DNA of 64,000 nt. It comes from Voacanga thouarsii (taxonomy: Eukaryota; Streptophyta; Magnoliopsida; Gentianales; Apocynaceae). Location: positions 1,189,001 to 1,253,000 of the forward strand of contig JANUWF010003377.1 of assembly GCA_026120185.1 (NCBI GenBank), in the 5' to 3' direction. Position 1 is the stretch's first letter; every line of letters begins with the position of its first letter. The position numbers and the translations under genes are program-made. Shown here piece by piece: positions 37,762-49,186 of this stretch. The notes below the pieces were generated by a model. The model was given only the letters and a program-made list of their open reading frames with translations, was not told the origin of the DNA and searched no databases.

Positions 37762-38274
37762 TGAAATTTTAAATCTTACATTAAATAAGATTGTACTCTT
37801 ACTTTCTTATTTTTTAAATCTTATTTTATTATAAATTTTAATTTTTAAATAAAATCATATCTTCTTAAATATCAAATTAATCCAAAAAATTCTAACTAAA
37901 TACAACACTAATAATACATAAAATTATAAAATTCATATATTTATCATATATGAAAAAAAAATTATCTCTATCTTTCCTTCATACTTTGTAAAATTTCTAA
38001 AAATATTTAGTAATTCGATTAAAATTTATTGATTTATTTTTTATTAAAATTATATATTTTATATGATATATTAAGGTATTCAAGAGTATGGTTTTATCGA
38101 ACACCAAAAAAATATTAGAAATATATATTAGAGGAAAAAATATAATTTGTAACAGTTAAATATATATTAATTAGCTATTATTAAAACAATCAATTTAAAA
38201 TGCCAAAAAGATTAATAGCATGTTGATTGAAAATAATGATAGAGAAAATTATTATTATTTAATTAATAGATATT

Positions 38275-38277
<3 letters not shown>

Positions 38278-38316
<39 letters not shown>

Positions 38317-38337
38317 TATAGATATAGACATATATGT
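38278..38337. repeat. (TA)n / (GATATA)n / (TG)n microsatellite
   Basis: TA run followed by GATATA and TG units. Confidence 0.9.
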
Positions 38338-38560
38338 GTGTGTGAATTTGATCCATACCTTAAAAATTTTAAAATCAAATTATAAAAAATAAAAAATAAA
38401 ATGTATTTAAATTTAACTTTCACTTCACCGACACGGACTATGTGAATATATAGCATTGACTTCAATTGTTAAAGGGTGCAAAGATGGATGGAAGATTTTT
38501 ATTTAATTAATGTCAATAGATCTAAAAGATACTTTTTCAATGACACCAATAAAAATTGGA

Positions 38561-38745
38561 GTTAATTTTAGAAACTCTCCTGTACTTTTGTATGTTTGGC
38601 AATTGAATTCTCAAACTTTTAATTTTGACAATTGAATATTCAATTTAGAGTTTTGCCAAATGTTGAGTACCCAATTATCAAAATTTAAAGTTTGAATACC
38701 CAATCATCAAACATATAAAAGTATAAGATGTTACTAAGATTAAAC
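38561..38745. mobile_element. Foldback MITE, copy 2 (185 bp)
   Basis: Starts GTTAATTTTAGAAACTCTCC and ends in the inverted counterpart, with the internal CAATTATCAAAATT-type block also seen in copy 1. More diverged arms than copy 1. Confidence 0.7.
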
Positions 38746-39600
38746 CAAAATGGAATGTTTGAATGTTATATAAAAATAAATTTAAATACTAATTATTAAA
38801 TTGAAATATTTATTTTGACTTAACAAAAATAGTGACTAAAAGATTGACTTTGAATACCGCTATAATAATAAATCGCCTTTTCTAATCTATGAGCACGGAG
38901 CGTGACAATTGAGAGGCAATAATTTTGCTTCTTTTGAATGATTTTTATACTTTGAATGTTTGTTTGAAAAAAAATTAGCATAAAAGACACAGTTTTAGAG
39001 GATAAAATGTAGCATAACCATCTACATGTTAAAGGAAAGAGAAAATTTAAAAATTTGACAATATTTAAATACAATTATGTTTTGATTTAATAGATAAAAC
39101 TTCAAGAACCATTTAGAATTTTTAATATACTAAAAATAGAAAATTCAAAAAAAAAAATAAACTTGATTTTTGAGAGGTTGAAAAGGGTTTAAGAATGAAA
39201 ATTTGTTTAGCTATATAATACTTTTTGTGTTTGAATTTAAATATTTTATTTCAATAGAGAATAATACATTCATTTTGGATGAGTATAGAATACATAACAT
39301 AGTAAGAAATAAAGATTTTTTAGGGTGTATTTAGATTACAGCATTTTTCAAAAGAAATTTACTTTACATTTTTATTAAAAAAATAAACTTAATATAGATA
39401 AATTTTATTTATAAAATATTATTAATTTTATAATATTAAATCAAATAAATTATCATATTAATCATTTTTTATAAGTTTCAAAATTGTACTTCTGGGTTTA
39501 ATGCAATGAATTCCTTCTCAATAAAACTATAGTCTACAGAGACAAACTTTTTATTCTGTTTGCGTGTCAATAACGTTGAAGCCAAACCAGTTATATTAAA
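38746..39600. other. AT-rich intergenic DNA upstream of the reductase gene
   Basis: No gene seen. The region becomes less AT-rich from about 39,500 towards the promoter of the aldo-keto reductase gene. Confidence 0.5.
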
Positions 39601-39618
39601 ATGTTGATAAAAATACAA

Positions 39619-39624
39619 CACGTG
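39619..39624 (+). promoter_or_regulatory. G-box (CACGTG) upstream of the aldo-keto reductase gene
   Basis: Palindromic CACGTG about 190 bases before the start codon. G-boxes are common in light-responsive plant promoters, which suits a plastid protein. Its function here is inference. Confidence 0.4.
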
Positions 39625-39815
39625 CGGTTCCAAGTCGGCCACCCAATTCAGGGGAAGACACATGGAATCGTGGTAAAGCATCTGCCAAAGTGTACACCGA
39701 TGGAGACATCATTTCTTGTGGCCGTGGATTCTTTATCAGAACCAAAATCTGCTCTAGTTCTGAGAAATTTGAGACCCATTTGGAATTTTGAGACGCTGAA
39801 TTGAAGGGCTAAAGC

Positions 39816-41041
39816 ATGGCCCTGCATTTGAGCAGCGCATGCTTCTGTAGTTTTTTGAGTCAGAGAAAAGCATTCAGAATCAGAGCAGTTGCTTCTGAGA
39901 ACACACTTGCTGTGAAAACAGATGAAGAAGAGAAGGTGAAATTGGGTCGTTCTGATTTGAAGGTCACGAGGCTTGGAATCGGAGCTTGGTCATGGGGTGA
40001 CACCAGCTACTGGAACAATTTTGAGTGGGATGGTAAGTTGCAGTCTTTCGTATCTTGAAGTAGGTTGCTATAATGGTTGGGATTTTTGTTCTTTCTAACA
40101 AGAATCAAAGCAGGAAGATGGAATTGTTGAATTGTGGGAAATCTTGCCAGCTCAGATAATGGATGAGTAATGTAAATTTATATATGTATATGCAGTTCCT
40201 GGTTCATTTTGAGCTCAATGTTTCAAGATTCAATCTTGTTTTTCTGACAGTACTTGTTTTGATGAAGGATGTTTTAATGTCTCAGTAATAATGGAAGCTG
40301 TTCATTTTCACACAAACAGCAATAACAGTAGATAAATAATGAGAGCTACTCTCTACCTGAGAAACAAGATATATTCTTGCTTTGGTTGGATTTTTCTTGA
40401 GACATAGGCAAGCTTACAAGTTGAATTATTGTCTTATTTGCTATTCTATTAATTTATCTTGCTTCATCAGGATTCTAGAGGTTTTAGATGCAGTTAGCTT
40501 AGCTGTGTGTCTATCATCTTCAATAGGTACCACATAAACTGCAGAGTCTTAAAATATTGTCCTGATAGTGAACAATTATTCATTGAAGCCTCCAAAATTT
40601 CCCACTAGTTCAAATTAGGTTGTGAAACTTACTTCTCCGAAGGTGAGAGTTGCATTTTTCCCCCCCTTTTGTAGTATGTTCGCTTTGTTTCTTCAAGTAT
40701 TCTTGATGGCTTTCATGCCTGCATTTTTGTCATTTGAGTGTAAAGTTAATCTCTCATGTTATGCTTCAAAATTCTGTATTGTATGAAGCAGCTGAAGTGC
40801 CTCAGATTAAATACTCAAGGTCATCCTTTCCTGAATGTGTCCATTAGCTTGCTCTCTCTGAATGAATTTGGGATTTCATGGCAGGAAATTCTAGTTATGT
40901 TCATTTCAAATCAGGCTTCCAAATGAGATCGTCAGCCGTATATCCATTTTTTTTTTTTTTCCGTTACGCATGTTATTTATTTTAAATGTTCATTTTGCAG
41001 CTGCACTATAGTGTTTTCCTCTCTCTCTCTCTCTCCCTCTC

Positions 41042-41077
<36 letters not shown>

Positions 41078-44000
41078 ACACAAATGCAATACACATACAC
41101 ATACATACTTATCATTATGCCTTTTCTGTTGCATCTTCATTTCATTTCTATTAGCAGTTCATCTTTCTCATTCCAATTGCTATAAACTTTCTGCTTCAAA
41201 TTGTGACAGACAGAAAGATGAAGGCTGCCAAGGGAGCTTTTGATACAAGTATTGATTGTGGTATAACATTCTTCGACACTGCTGAAGTTTATGGCTCAAG
41301 GGTGCGATTGCAGTTGGTTTATATTGTTACTTTTTGTTCTTTTAAAACATAAGGAGTGCATATAAACTGGTCATTTGCAATATTATTTTGAATTTATGGA
41401 TGAGTAAGGATAGAAATTCCACAAATCTTTTACTTGCAGGTCTCTTTTGGTGCAATAAATTCCGAGACACTACTAGGAAGGTCAGTTATGAGTTTCTGAA
41501 CTCTATTTTGCCGCAGGGAAGTATGTCTTCGGGAGTCTTTAATTGTTATTGAAATACCACTTAATTAAGGTTCATCAAAGAAAAGAAAGAAAAGTATCCA
41601 GACGTGGAAGTTGCTGTTGCAACCAAGTTTGCAGCATTACCGTGGAGGTTTGGTCGCCAGAGTGTCATCTCAGCGCTTAAAGAATCCCTTTGTCGTCTTG
41701 GACTGTCTTCAGTAGATCTCTATCAGCTGCATTGGTCTGCTTTCCTTGGCTTCCACTATTTATCCTTGAATAATTCTCTTTACACCATATAGTGATTACA
41801 TTTTCTGACTAAATGTTCAGGCCGGGAATATGGGGAAATGAAGGTTCGTTTAGTTAATTCCAACCTTTCATTCATCACTTGGACATAAAACCTTTTAACT
41901 TTTAGAGACTCTCTAAGTTCAGAATCAGCTTAGTTCACCAGAAAACATTTTCAGGATACATTGATGGACTTGGAGATGCAGTGGAACAAGGCCTCGTGAA
42001 GGCTGTGGGAGTATCTAATTATGGTGGTAGATACCTTTCTTTCAAGTTACACTTTTGAAACGTTGAATGATGCATTTCTCCTATGCATCCCATGTTCTAA
42101 TAGACATGAATGTTTGATCATTCTAGTGATGACTTCCTTTTTCATATTCCTTCGGACACAAACTTATGGTAAATGACATGTTTCTAATTTCAGAAAAGCG
42201 TCTTCGTGATGCATATGAGCAACTTAACAAGAGGGGAATCCCACTTGCCTCAAACCAAGTAAATTACAGTCTAATTTATCGGGCTCCTGAGGAAAAAGGT
42301 GTCAAGGCTGCTTGTGATGAACTTGGTGTTACACTGATTGCATATTCACCCATTGCTCAAGGTAAAACCTTCTTTCTTCAATTTGTGATTCATGCTTATT
42401 GTTGCTGTACCATTTAACGCTAGCATATATGCCTGGTGTTATTGTTTTCTCCATATCGTTTATAAATAAATAAATAAACAAGAAATTGAAGACTGGAAAA
42501 TACAACATAATTAAACACTATTTGCTTAAGCAAGGATTTTTTTTCCCCCTCTTATGTTTTGGCTAACTAGCAACTTAATTTGAGCCAATTGTCCTGCCTC
42601 TGTGACATGACTATAGATCAGTTCAAACTTATATGTCCAATAATTCTTCAAATTCAACTATTTGGGTGGTGTGTGAGATTCATTTTTGCGAATGTGTTAC
42701 AAAATTCTTCCACTACAATAGTGAGAAATCTGTTCGACATATTATACAGAATTATGTTATAATTCTGCATTTCTGTACCTTACATCCATATATCCAAAGA
42801 AGACCAAGGGATATTCTTTTCTACTCAAAATCCAATACTTTTATATCTACATTCCAAATGAATAAGGAATACTCGTGATTTTCAGTTATATCACTTTTTG
42901 ATCTTCTTTCTTAAATAGGAAAACATGCCATTCCTTTTACATTCTAAATGACATGTCTACCTGCCCTGCCATGCTGAACGGCCATGGAACTCTCTCCATT
43001 CTGCTAAACACCCACCTTTATTTTTTTTTTGGCATGATATACCTGTTGCTGCCCGCTAGGTTGTATGGAAGTATTATACATTTTCCTCCTGGTTTACCAG
43101 GCATCCAGCTTGCTTGCTAGCTAGTCTTTATTCATTCGGAGGCTGTCGATTTTGGCCAACTCTTTTGTTCTAATTTTCATATTCGTCAATGAATAAGAAA
43201 TTAAAATCAGTTTGATTCAACAAAAGCCTTTTCACAAACTACTTAAATTTTTTACTTGAATTCCCTTGCTTCTTCCATTTCAGCCCATATTAGATTTTGG
43301 GAATGTCTAGTACTGTCACCTAACTTTCTTTCATGTATTCTCTCTTATGGGTTGTGAATCTTCCTAGTAACTAAATGTGCTGACTATTCTGTTACTGGTA
43401 GCCATTTTATTGTCATAAGATTATGAAGTCCTCCTTTCTCTATGTACACAAGTATGAAGATTTGGATAGATTAACTTCATTCTGGATGCTTGTTGCCAGG
43501 ATTTCTGGATCTATTTGCTAATAGAGTGATATATTTCTTCTAAATCAAAGTCAAAATCCATTTTTTTTCTCACTAAATGATTCAGAAACTGCCTTGTTGA
43601 ATTTTCTTCATTCTCTTGCTCACTCTGTGTATTCTTTTTAGTCATCTGGATTGATGGTATGCATGCAACAACTGTAATCAGATGACCAAGACAACATATA
43701 GGCTCTCACTTTCAGATCAACCTTTGTGTGATAAGACTTCAGGATGTATAAATATCCCCAAAAACTAGAAGTTACATGGCTCCAGAAAGAGTTTTTTTTT
43801 TCCCTTCCCAGAGGCTTGATCATTGATTAGTTACTTTTGCCAAATGTGCAAGAGATCCAAACCAAGACAATTGATAGAATTATTAGATGCAATATAATCC
43901 ATATTTTTATCTCTGAATTCACAAAAAGGTAATATAAAGGTACATGGTTTTCTCTACAAGGAGGCTGCCAGATTTATTCCTAACTACAATGACTGTTGTA

Positions 44001-46787
44001 TATGGCATTTTATAGGACAGAGAAATTGTCACGCCAGATTCAATTATGTTTACAGAGAATACAGATTGTCTAAATCAAATATTTCCTTGTTTTGCCTTTC
44101 CCTGTTTGAGTTAAGCAGAGTCTGAGTTAGCCTCATAAAAGAAACTGAGTTCTTTGTGTTTGTTCTATAGCTGATTCCACGTAATCTCTAGAAAGAATGT
44201 TCATTATGGAGTTCATTGTTGATAGAATAAAAACAACGGAGGACAGAAACCCCAGAGAAGTCCTTAACATTTGATTTTTGTGTCACAGTTGTATCTGATC
44301 TTAATGGAGAACATGACAAGCAATAAACAACAACAACAAACTAAGCGTTAATCTCAAGTAACTTTGGGTCGGCTACATGAACCAACGTCCGGCAATATGT
44401 GGTCAGCCACATGAATCCTCTCTTGCCACTTCCTTCTATCGAACGTCATACTCACATCCAAATCTAACAAAGACATGTCTTTCTTAATTACCTCTATCCA
44501 TGTCGTTTTAGGCTTACCTCTACCTCTGTCTAACATATCCTGCCTCACTCTCTCCATCGTCCTAACAGGAGCATCCCTCGGTCTTCTCTAAATATGTCCA
44601 AACCAACGCAAGCGACTTTCTCTCATCTTTTCCTCAATAGATGCTACGCCCACCTTTTCCCTAATGGTATCATTTCTAACTCTATCCTTTCCAGTATATC
44701 CACACATCCACAGTAACATACGCATCTCAACTATTTTCATTTTTTGAATATGACACCTTTTAGCTGCCCAACATTCCGTACCATATAACAAAGCAAGTCT
44801 TACTGCTGTCCTGTAAAACTTTCCCTTTAGATTCAATGGTACATTACGATCACAGAGAATACCAGTCGCACTCCTCCATTTCAGCCAACCTGCCTTAACT
44901 CGGTGTGCAACGTCGCTATCGAGCTCTTCGTTTTTCTGAATAATAGATCCTAGATATCGGAAACAATCAGCTAACGGTATATCTCTACCTTCCAAAGTTA
45001 CACTCTGGGCTATGTTTCTGCTACCACTAAACTTGCATTCCATATACTCTGTTTTACTCCTACTAATTCTAAGCCCTTGGATTCCAATGTCTGCCGCCAC
45101 AGCACCAATTTAGCATTTATACCGACTCTAGTTTCATCAATCAACACAATATCATCCGCAAACAACATACACCATGGCACCGCCTCCTGTATAATGTGGG
45201 TCAACTCATCTATAACGGCTGCGAAGAGGAAAGGGCTAAGCGCTGATCCTTGATGCACCCTGATATTAATAGGGAACTCTATAGTCACTCCGGCGCAAGT
45301 CCTTACACTTGTACAAGTTTCCTCATACATATCTTTAATAAGAGTGATATACTTTATTAATACACATTTCTTGGCCACCACCCATCAAACTACTTCTCTA
45401 GGCACCTTGTCATAAGCTTTCTCCAGATCAATAAATACCATATGTAAATCTTTCTTTTTTTCCCTATAATATTCAATCATCTGCCGTAATATATGAATTG
45501 CCTTCGTAGTGGAACGCCTAAGCATAAAACCAAACTGATTATTGGAAATTTGTATAATATCCCGTAACCTTTGTTCAATCACTCTCTCCCAAAGCTTCAT
45601 AGCATGACTCATGAGTTTAATCCCACATGACAAGCAATAAACACGATTATTAAATTTAATTAGCTAATAGTAGAATTCATGGTAATACAATTTAACAAGA
45701 TGGCTCAGTTGTCTTGTCAAAAAATCTTGCTGATGCCTTAGTTGGATTCCCTTATTTCTTGAATTTATGAACTAAGTGCTGCCATCAATTGCAGATGTCT
45801 GAATGGTTTATTTTACAAGAAACTTCAAGAAAATGAAGGGGGGAAGAAAGTGGGGATTTTTGGAGGCCTAGAAGGCAACATGTCCTCTTTTGTTATCAAC
45901 AGAATCTAACAAGCAAACCCATTTTTATCCTTGAACTTTAGATTTCAAGGAACTTTCCTTTCAAAAGCTCTTTAAAATTGATAGATATCTCTAGAGAACC
46001 TAAAATCTGAGTGTTTGTGTCTTTACAGGTGCATTGACAGGGAAATATACTCCTGAAAATCCTCCCACTGGTCCTCGACGACGGATTTACACTCCTGAGT
46101 TCCTAACCAAAGTAAGGTTCTTTTAGATGTGAAAAACTACTTTCAACTCTAGCTCAAATTCTCAAAGTTTTTACATGCTGTTGCAGCTACAACCACTAAT
46201 AAACCGAATACGGGAGATAGGGCTGAGCTATAATAAAACGTCAACACAGGTTACTTTCAATCCCTAGCTTATTTTTCATTTTGTGTTTCTCCTATCGCAA
46301 TCAGTTCATATTCGATATACTTGTGCCCATACTCCTGTCACATGTCGTGGTCCTCATCCATAGTTAAATGCTAAACACTTCATTATTCTATCCTAAGATT
46401 TCCAACTGGTCAAGTGGTCCATCCTAAGATTCTGAATGATGAAATATGCATTTCACGTTTTCCTTTCCCTCAGGGAACTCGAGTTTCATGAATATTACTC
46501 ATTCATGAGACAACATACAAGCATTAAATTGGTCAAAAATTTCAGCCTAATGACACTTGTCTGTGAAAAAGATAGTTCTGACCTTTTGATTCCATTCGTA
46601 GGTTGTCCTTAACTGGTTGATTGCTCAGGAAAATGTTGTACCGATCCCCGGTGCCAAAAATGCAGAACAAGCCAAGGAATTTGCTGGTGCTCTCGGTTGG
46701 AGACTAAATCAAGAAGAAATAGATGAACTTCGATTTATGGCAAGAGAAATAACACCTGTTATTGGTTTTCCAGTTGAGAATTTATAG
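39816..46787 (+). CDS. Chloroplast aldo-keto reductase (At1g06690-type), ten exons
   Basis: NADPH-dependent aldo/keto reductase predicted to act in the plastid; natural substrate unknown. Exons: 39816-40032, 41210-41301, 41440-41480, 41570-41734, 41821-41843, 41955-42026, 42194-42361, 46029-46111, 46187-46249 and 46602-46787. All introns are GT-AG, phases are continuous, and the product is 369 residues, about the family length. The N-terminus (about 1-30) is rich in Ser, Arg and Ala like a transit peptide. The catalytic tetrad is D95 and Y100 (FFDTAEVYG), K136 (ATKFAA) and H171 (LYQLHW). The cofactor end has [14 protein letters not shown]. For exon 6 the donor at 42,027 was chosen over 42,024 because it keeps one more residue, matching the family. 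Intron 7 (3.7 kb) carries a LINE. No coding defect is seen. Confidence 0.93.
41018..41082. repeat. (CT)n(CA)n microsatellite in reductase intron 1
   Basis: CT tract followed by a CA tract about 130 bases before the exon 2 acceptor. Confidence 0.95.
44330..45624 (-). mobile_element. 5'-truncated RTE-type LINE in reductase intron 7
   Basis: Minus-strand non-LTR reverse transcriptase: [47 protein letters not shown] and the catalytic FADDIVL, then the RTE-like tail ([22 protein letters not shown]). The element ends in (GTT)n at 44,330. ACATGACAAGCAATAAACA (19 bp) occurs unchanged at both borders (44,311-44,329 and 45,625-45,643), a target-site duplication from target-primed reverse transcription. 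The 5' end is missing, and frame breaks near 45,383, 45,060 and 44,585 make it inactive. It is antisense to the host gene. Confidence 0.93.
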
Positions 46788-48240
46788 TAATAATTATAAG
46801 TTCCAGAGGCAAATTATCTATGCACATAATTTTCTTAGCTGCAGTATTACTCAAACTATGTCACCTTGCCTACTTCATTGATTGTAAGTAAAGTACATAT
46901 GACAAAAGGGCTCTCGTTCATCACACCCATATATCAGGCCATCTTTTTCTCCCCGGGAATGATTTGCGTTTGGATGGTCAATGAAGAAATGGAGGGATCA
47001 ATGACTCATTAGTGTATATGTCAATGTTTTTAACTTATTAGAATGCATATAATTCCTTTTAAAAAAAATAAAAAATGGATTTGTTGTTAGAAAATATTCC
47101 GTTCTTAAACAAAGTACTTCTACAATTTTTTTTTTTTAATTTTATCCCTTTTTGGATGTTTTAAAGAAAATTATTTAGTAAAAGTAAATTTTCCACCAAG
47201 GAAAAAGATTTCACTTTCTCGTAAACCAAATAGACCAAAACATGGTTAATGCAATTTGGTAGTTCTCATCCTTTTCATCAATATTCAATGTGTGCAAGTG
47301 CACTGAGTTTTTTTAACCAAGATACTGCAAATTAAATTAAAAAATTTCTATCTCTGTGTGTTTTTAATTTTTTTTTAACTATTAATTCCTTCAATGATTA
47401 CTATTTTTCGTAACATCTTTTAATATTTTGATTCTGACTCACACTATTTTTCATTTCCTCAAATAGCATGTGATGGAGTAGGAAAAGTAACCTTCAAGTG
47501 AAGAAAGGGCAAAATACACACTTCCATACCTTATTAGAAAATTTCGTGGTCAAAGTCACAATATTATAATGCCTTTGAACTAAGTTGTCAAACTTTTGAC
47601 ATTTTAAGAGGTTGTTAACAAGTTAGATTCAAATAAGAATATTCAACAATGTGATGCTGCTAATATGTTGGCAGTATTAAGTGATTAAATTGAGATAACT
47701 TTGGAACATATTCTGCTTTATGATTGGCATCAAAGCACCTTCTATCACAGTAGATAGCGATCTGTTACTTGTTTTTTGGATAACATAGATTTAGATAAAT
47801 TTAGTTATTCTGAATAACAATAAAATATTATACGAGAATTAAAATTGTCATAATTTTTAATAATTATTAATTAAGAAATCTAATAATATTATACGTTTAT
47901 AATTCAATTTGATATATAAAAATTTGGCTTGAATTTTCAATTTAATATAGTTTCACCTCATAACTCTTGTTTCAAAAAGTGAAATTCCTCGCCAACACCC
48001 TGCCCCAAGAGATGTGATGGAAAATAATTCTTAAGTGCACAATCACCTCACAATTCTTAATTAAGTTTAATATATCTTATTGAACAAGATTTGCAGGACT
48101 CTATTCTTAATTTTTGCTATTTAAAAAATATTAATTATATAATAACTTGTCGAAAAAGTTACAATTCAAATATATAGCTGATAATATATATATATATTTT
48201 TAATTACATTGAAAGTGAAAAACTCAAAGCCCACCGGCCA
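46788..48240. other. Intergenic region between reductase and bHLH genes
   Basis: Begins with the presumed 3' UTR of the reductase. The rest is AT-rich with no gene or transposon end recognised. Confidence 0.5.
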
Positions 48241-48247
48241 CCATTTT

Positions 48248-48582
48248 ACGTGGCAAAACGGTTTTGCAGTATTAGATAACGATTTCAATGGCGGAGAAGT
48301 TGTAGATTTCAGCCAGCTAAGTTTGGCCCCGCAAAGACAGCTTCAACCAATGAATACTTGCCATTTGTAAAGCTAATGCTGACGTTTCCCTCCTTGTCAC
48401 AACAGCCAGTTGAAATACTGGGGTCCACTTTTCCTCACTAGTGTGTGTTTCTTTGAAAAAGAGAGGGGGAGAGAGGGAGAGAGAGAGAGAGAGAGCTTTT
48501 GGGTTTCTGTTTCCTTGCATGAATTGCAATTTGATGATTCTTTCTTGAATGTGTGAAGCACAAAAACTCCCTGTTTTCTGAG
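48248..48582 (+). promoter_or_regulatory. Putative proximal promoter and 5' UTR exon of the PIF4-like gene
   Basis: TACGTGGC (ACGT core) at 48,247-48,254 lies upstream of a purine-rich leader with a (GA)n tract (48,474-48,496). AG/GTGGGT at 48,582/48,583 could be the donor of a leader intron whose acceptor lies just before the start codon (ACAG at 49,174 or TCAG at 49,184). The leader intron is inferred from these signals only. Confidence 0.4.
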
Positions 48583-49186
48583 GTGGGTTGGCTTCCATTT
48601 CCATGATTCTTCTATTTATTTTCCATTTTTCTTCTTGTGTTGGCTCAGTAACATATCTGATCTCTCTTCTCTTTTCTAATTCAACTTTTCTTGATATTCT
48701 TTTCTTGCTTGATGTTATATAAGGCTTCTGATTTTCGACCCTTTTTTTTCCTAGTTTTTTCTTACAGTTTTTTTCTGCACTTTTCTTGGTGGGTTTTTTT
48801 TAGCAACACTCATTTTGTCAATTCTTTTCATCTCTCCCTATCATGTGGTTTTTGTCTAAACTCAGCCGCCATCATGATAAATTGATATAGCATTTGGAAC
48901 TGTTACCAGTGGTGGAGAGCATATTCTATTTGATTTGTTTCTCTTTTTAGCTATTAAGATAAGGTTCCAATTAGTTTTAGTTTCTTCTTTTGGGAATTGA
49001 ATGCTAATTGTCTGAGTTCCAATCATGCTTGCTTTCCTCCTTGAGAAAAATGAGTAGTTTTCTTTTAGCAATGGAGTAATTGTTTGTTTCTATGTAAGAG
49101 TCTCTAGCATTTGGCTGTTTTTGTTGTTTATACCATGACTCAAATTTTAATCCTTTTTCTCCTTTTGTGAACAGAAGTTTTCAGGT

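Noticed and set aside
39478..39681. 67-residue minus-strand frame upstream of the reductase
   Set aside because: No recognisable motif, and it lies in the likely promoter region.
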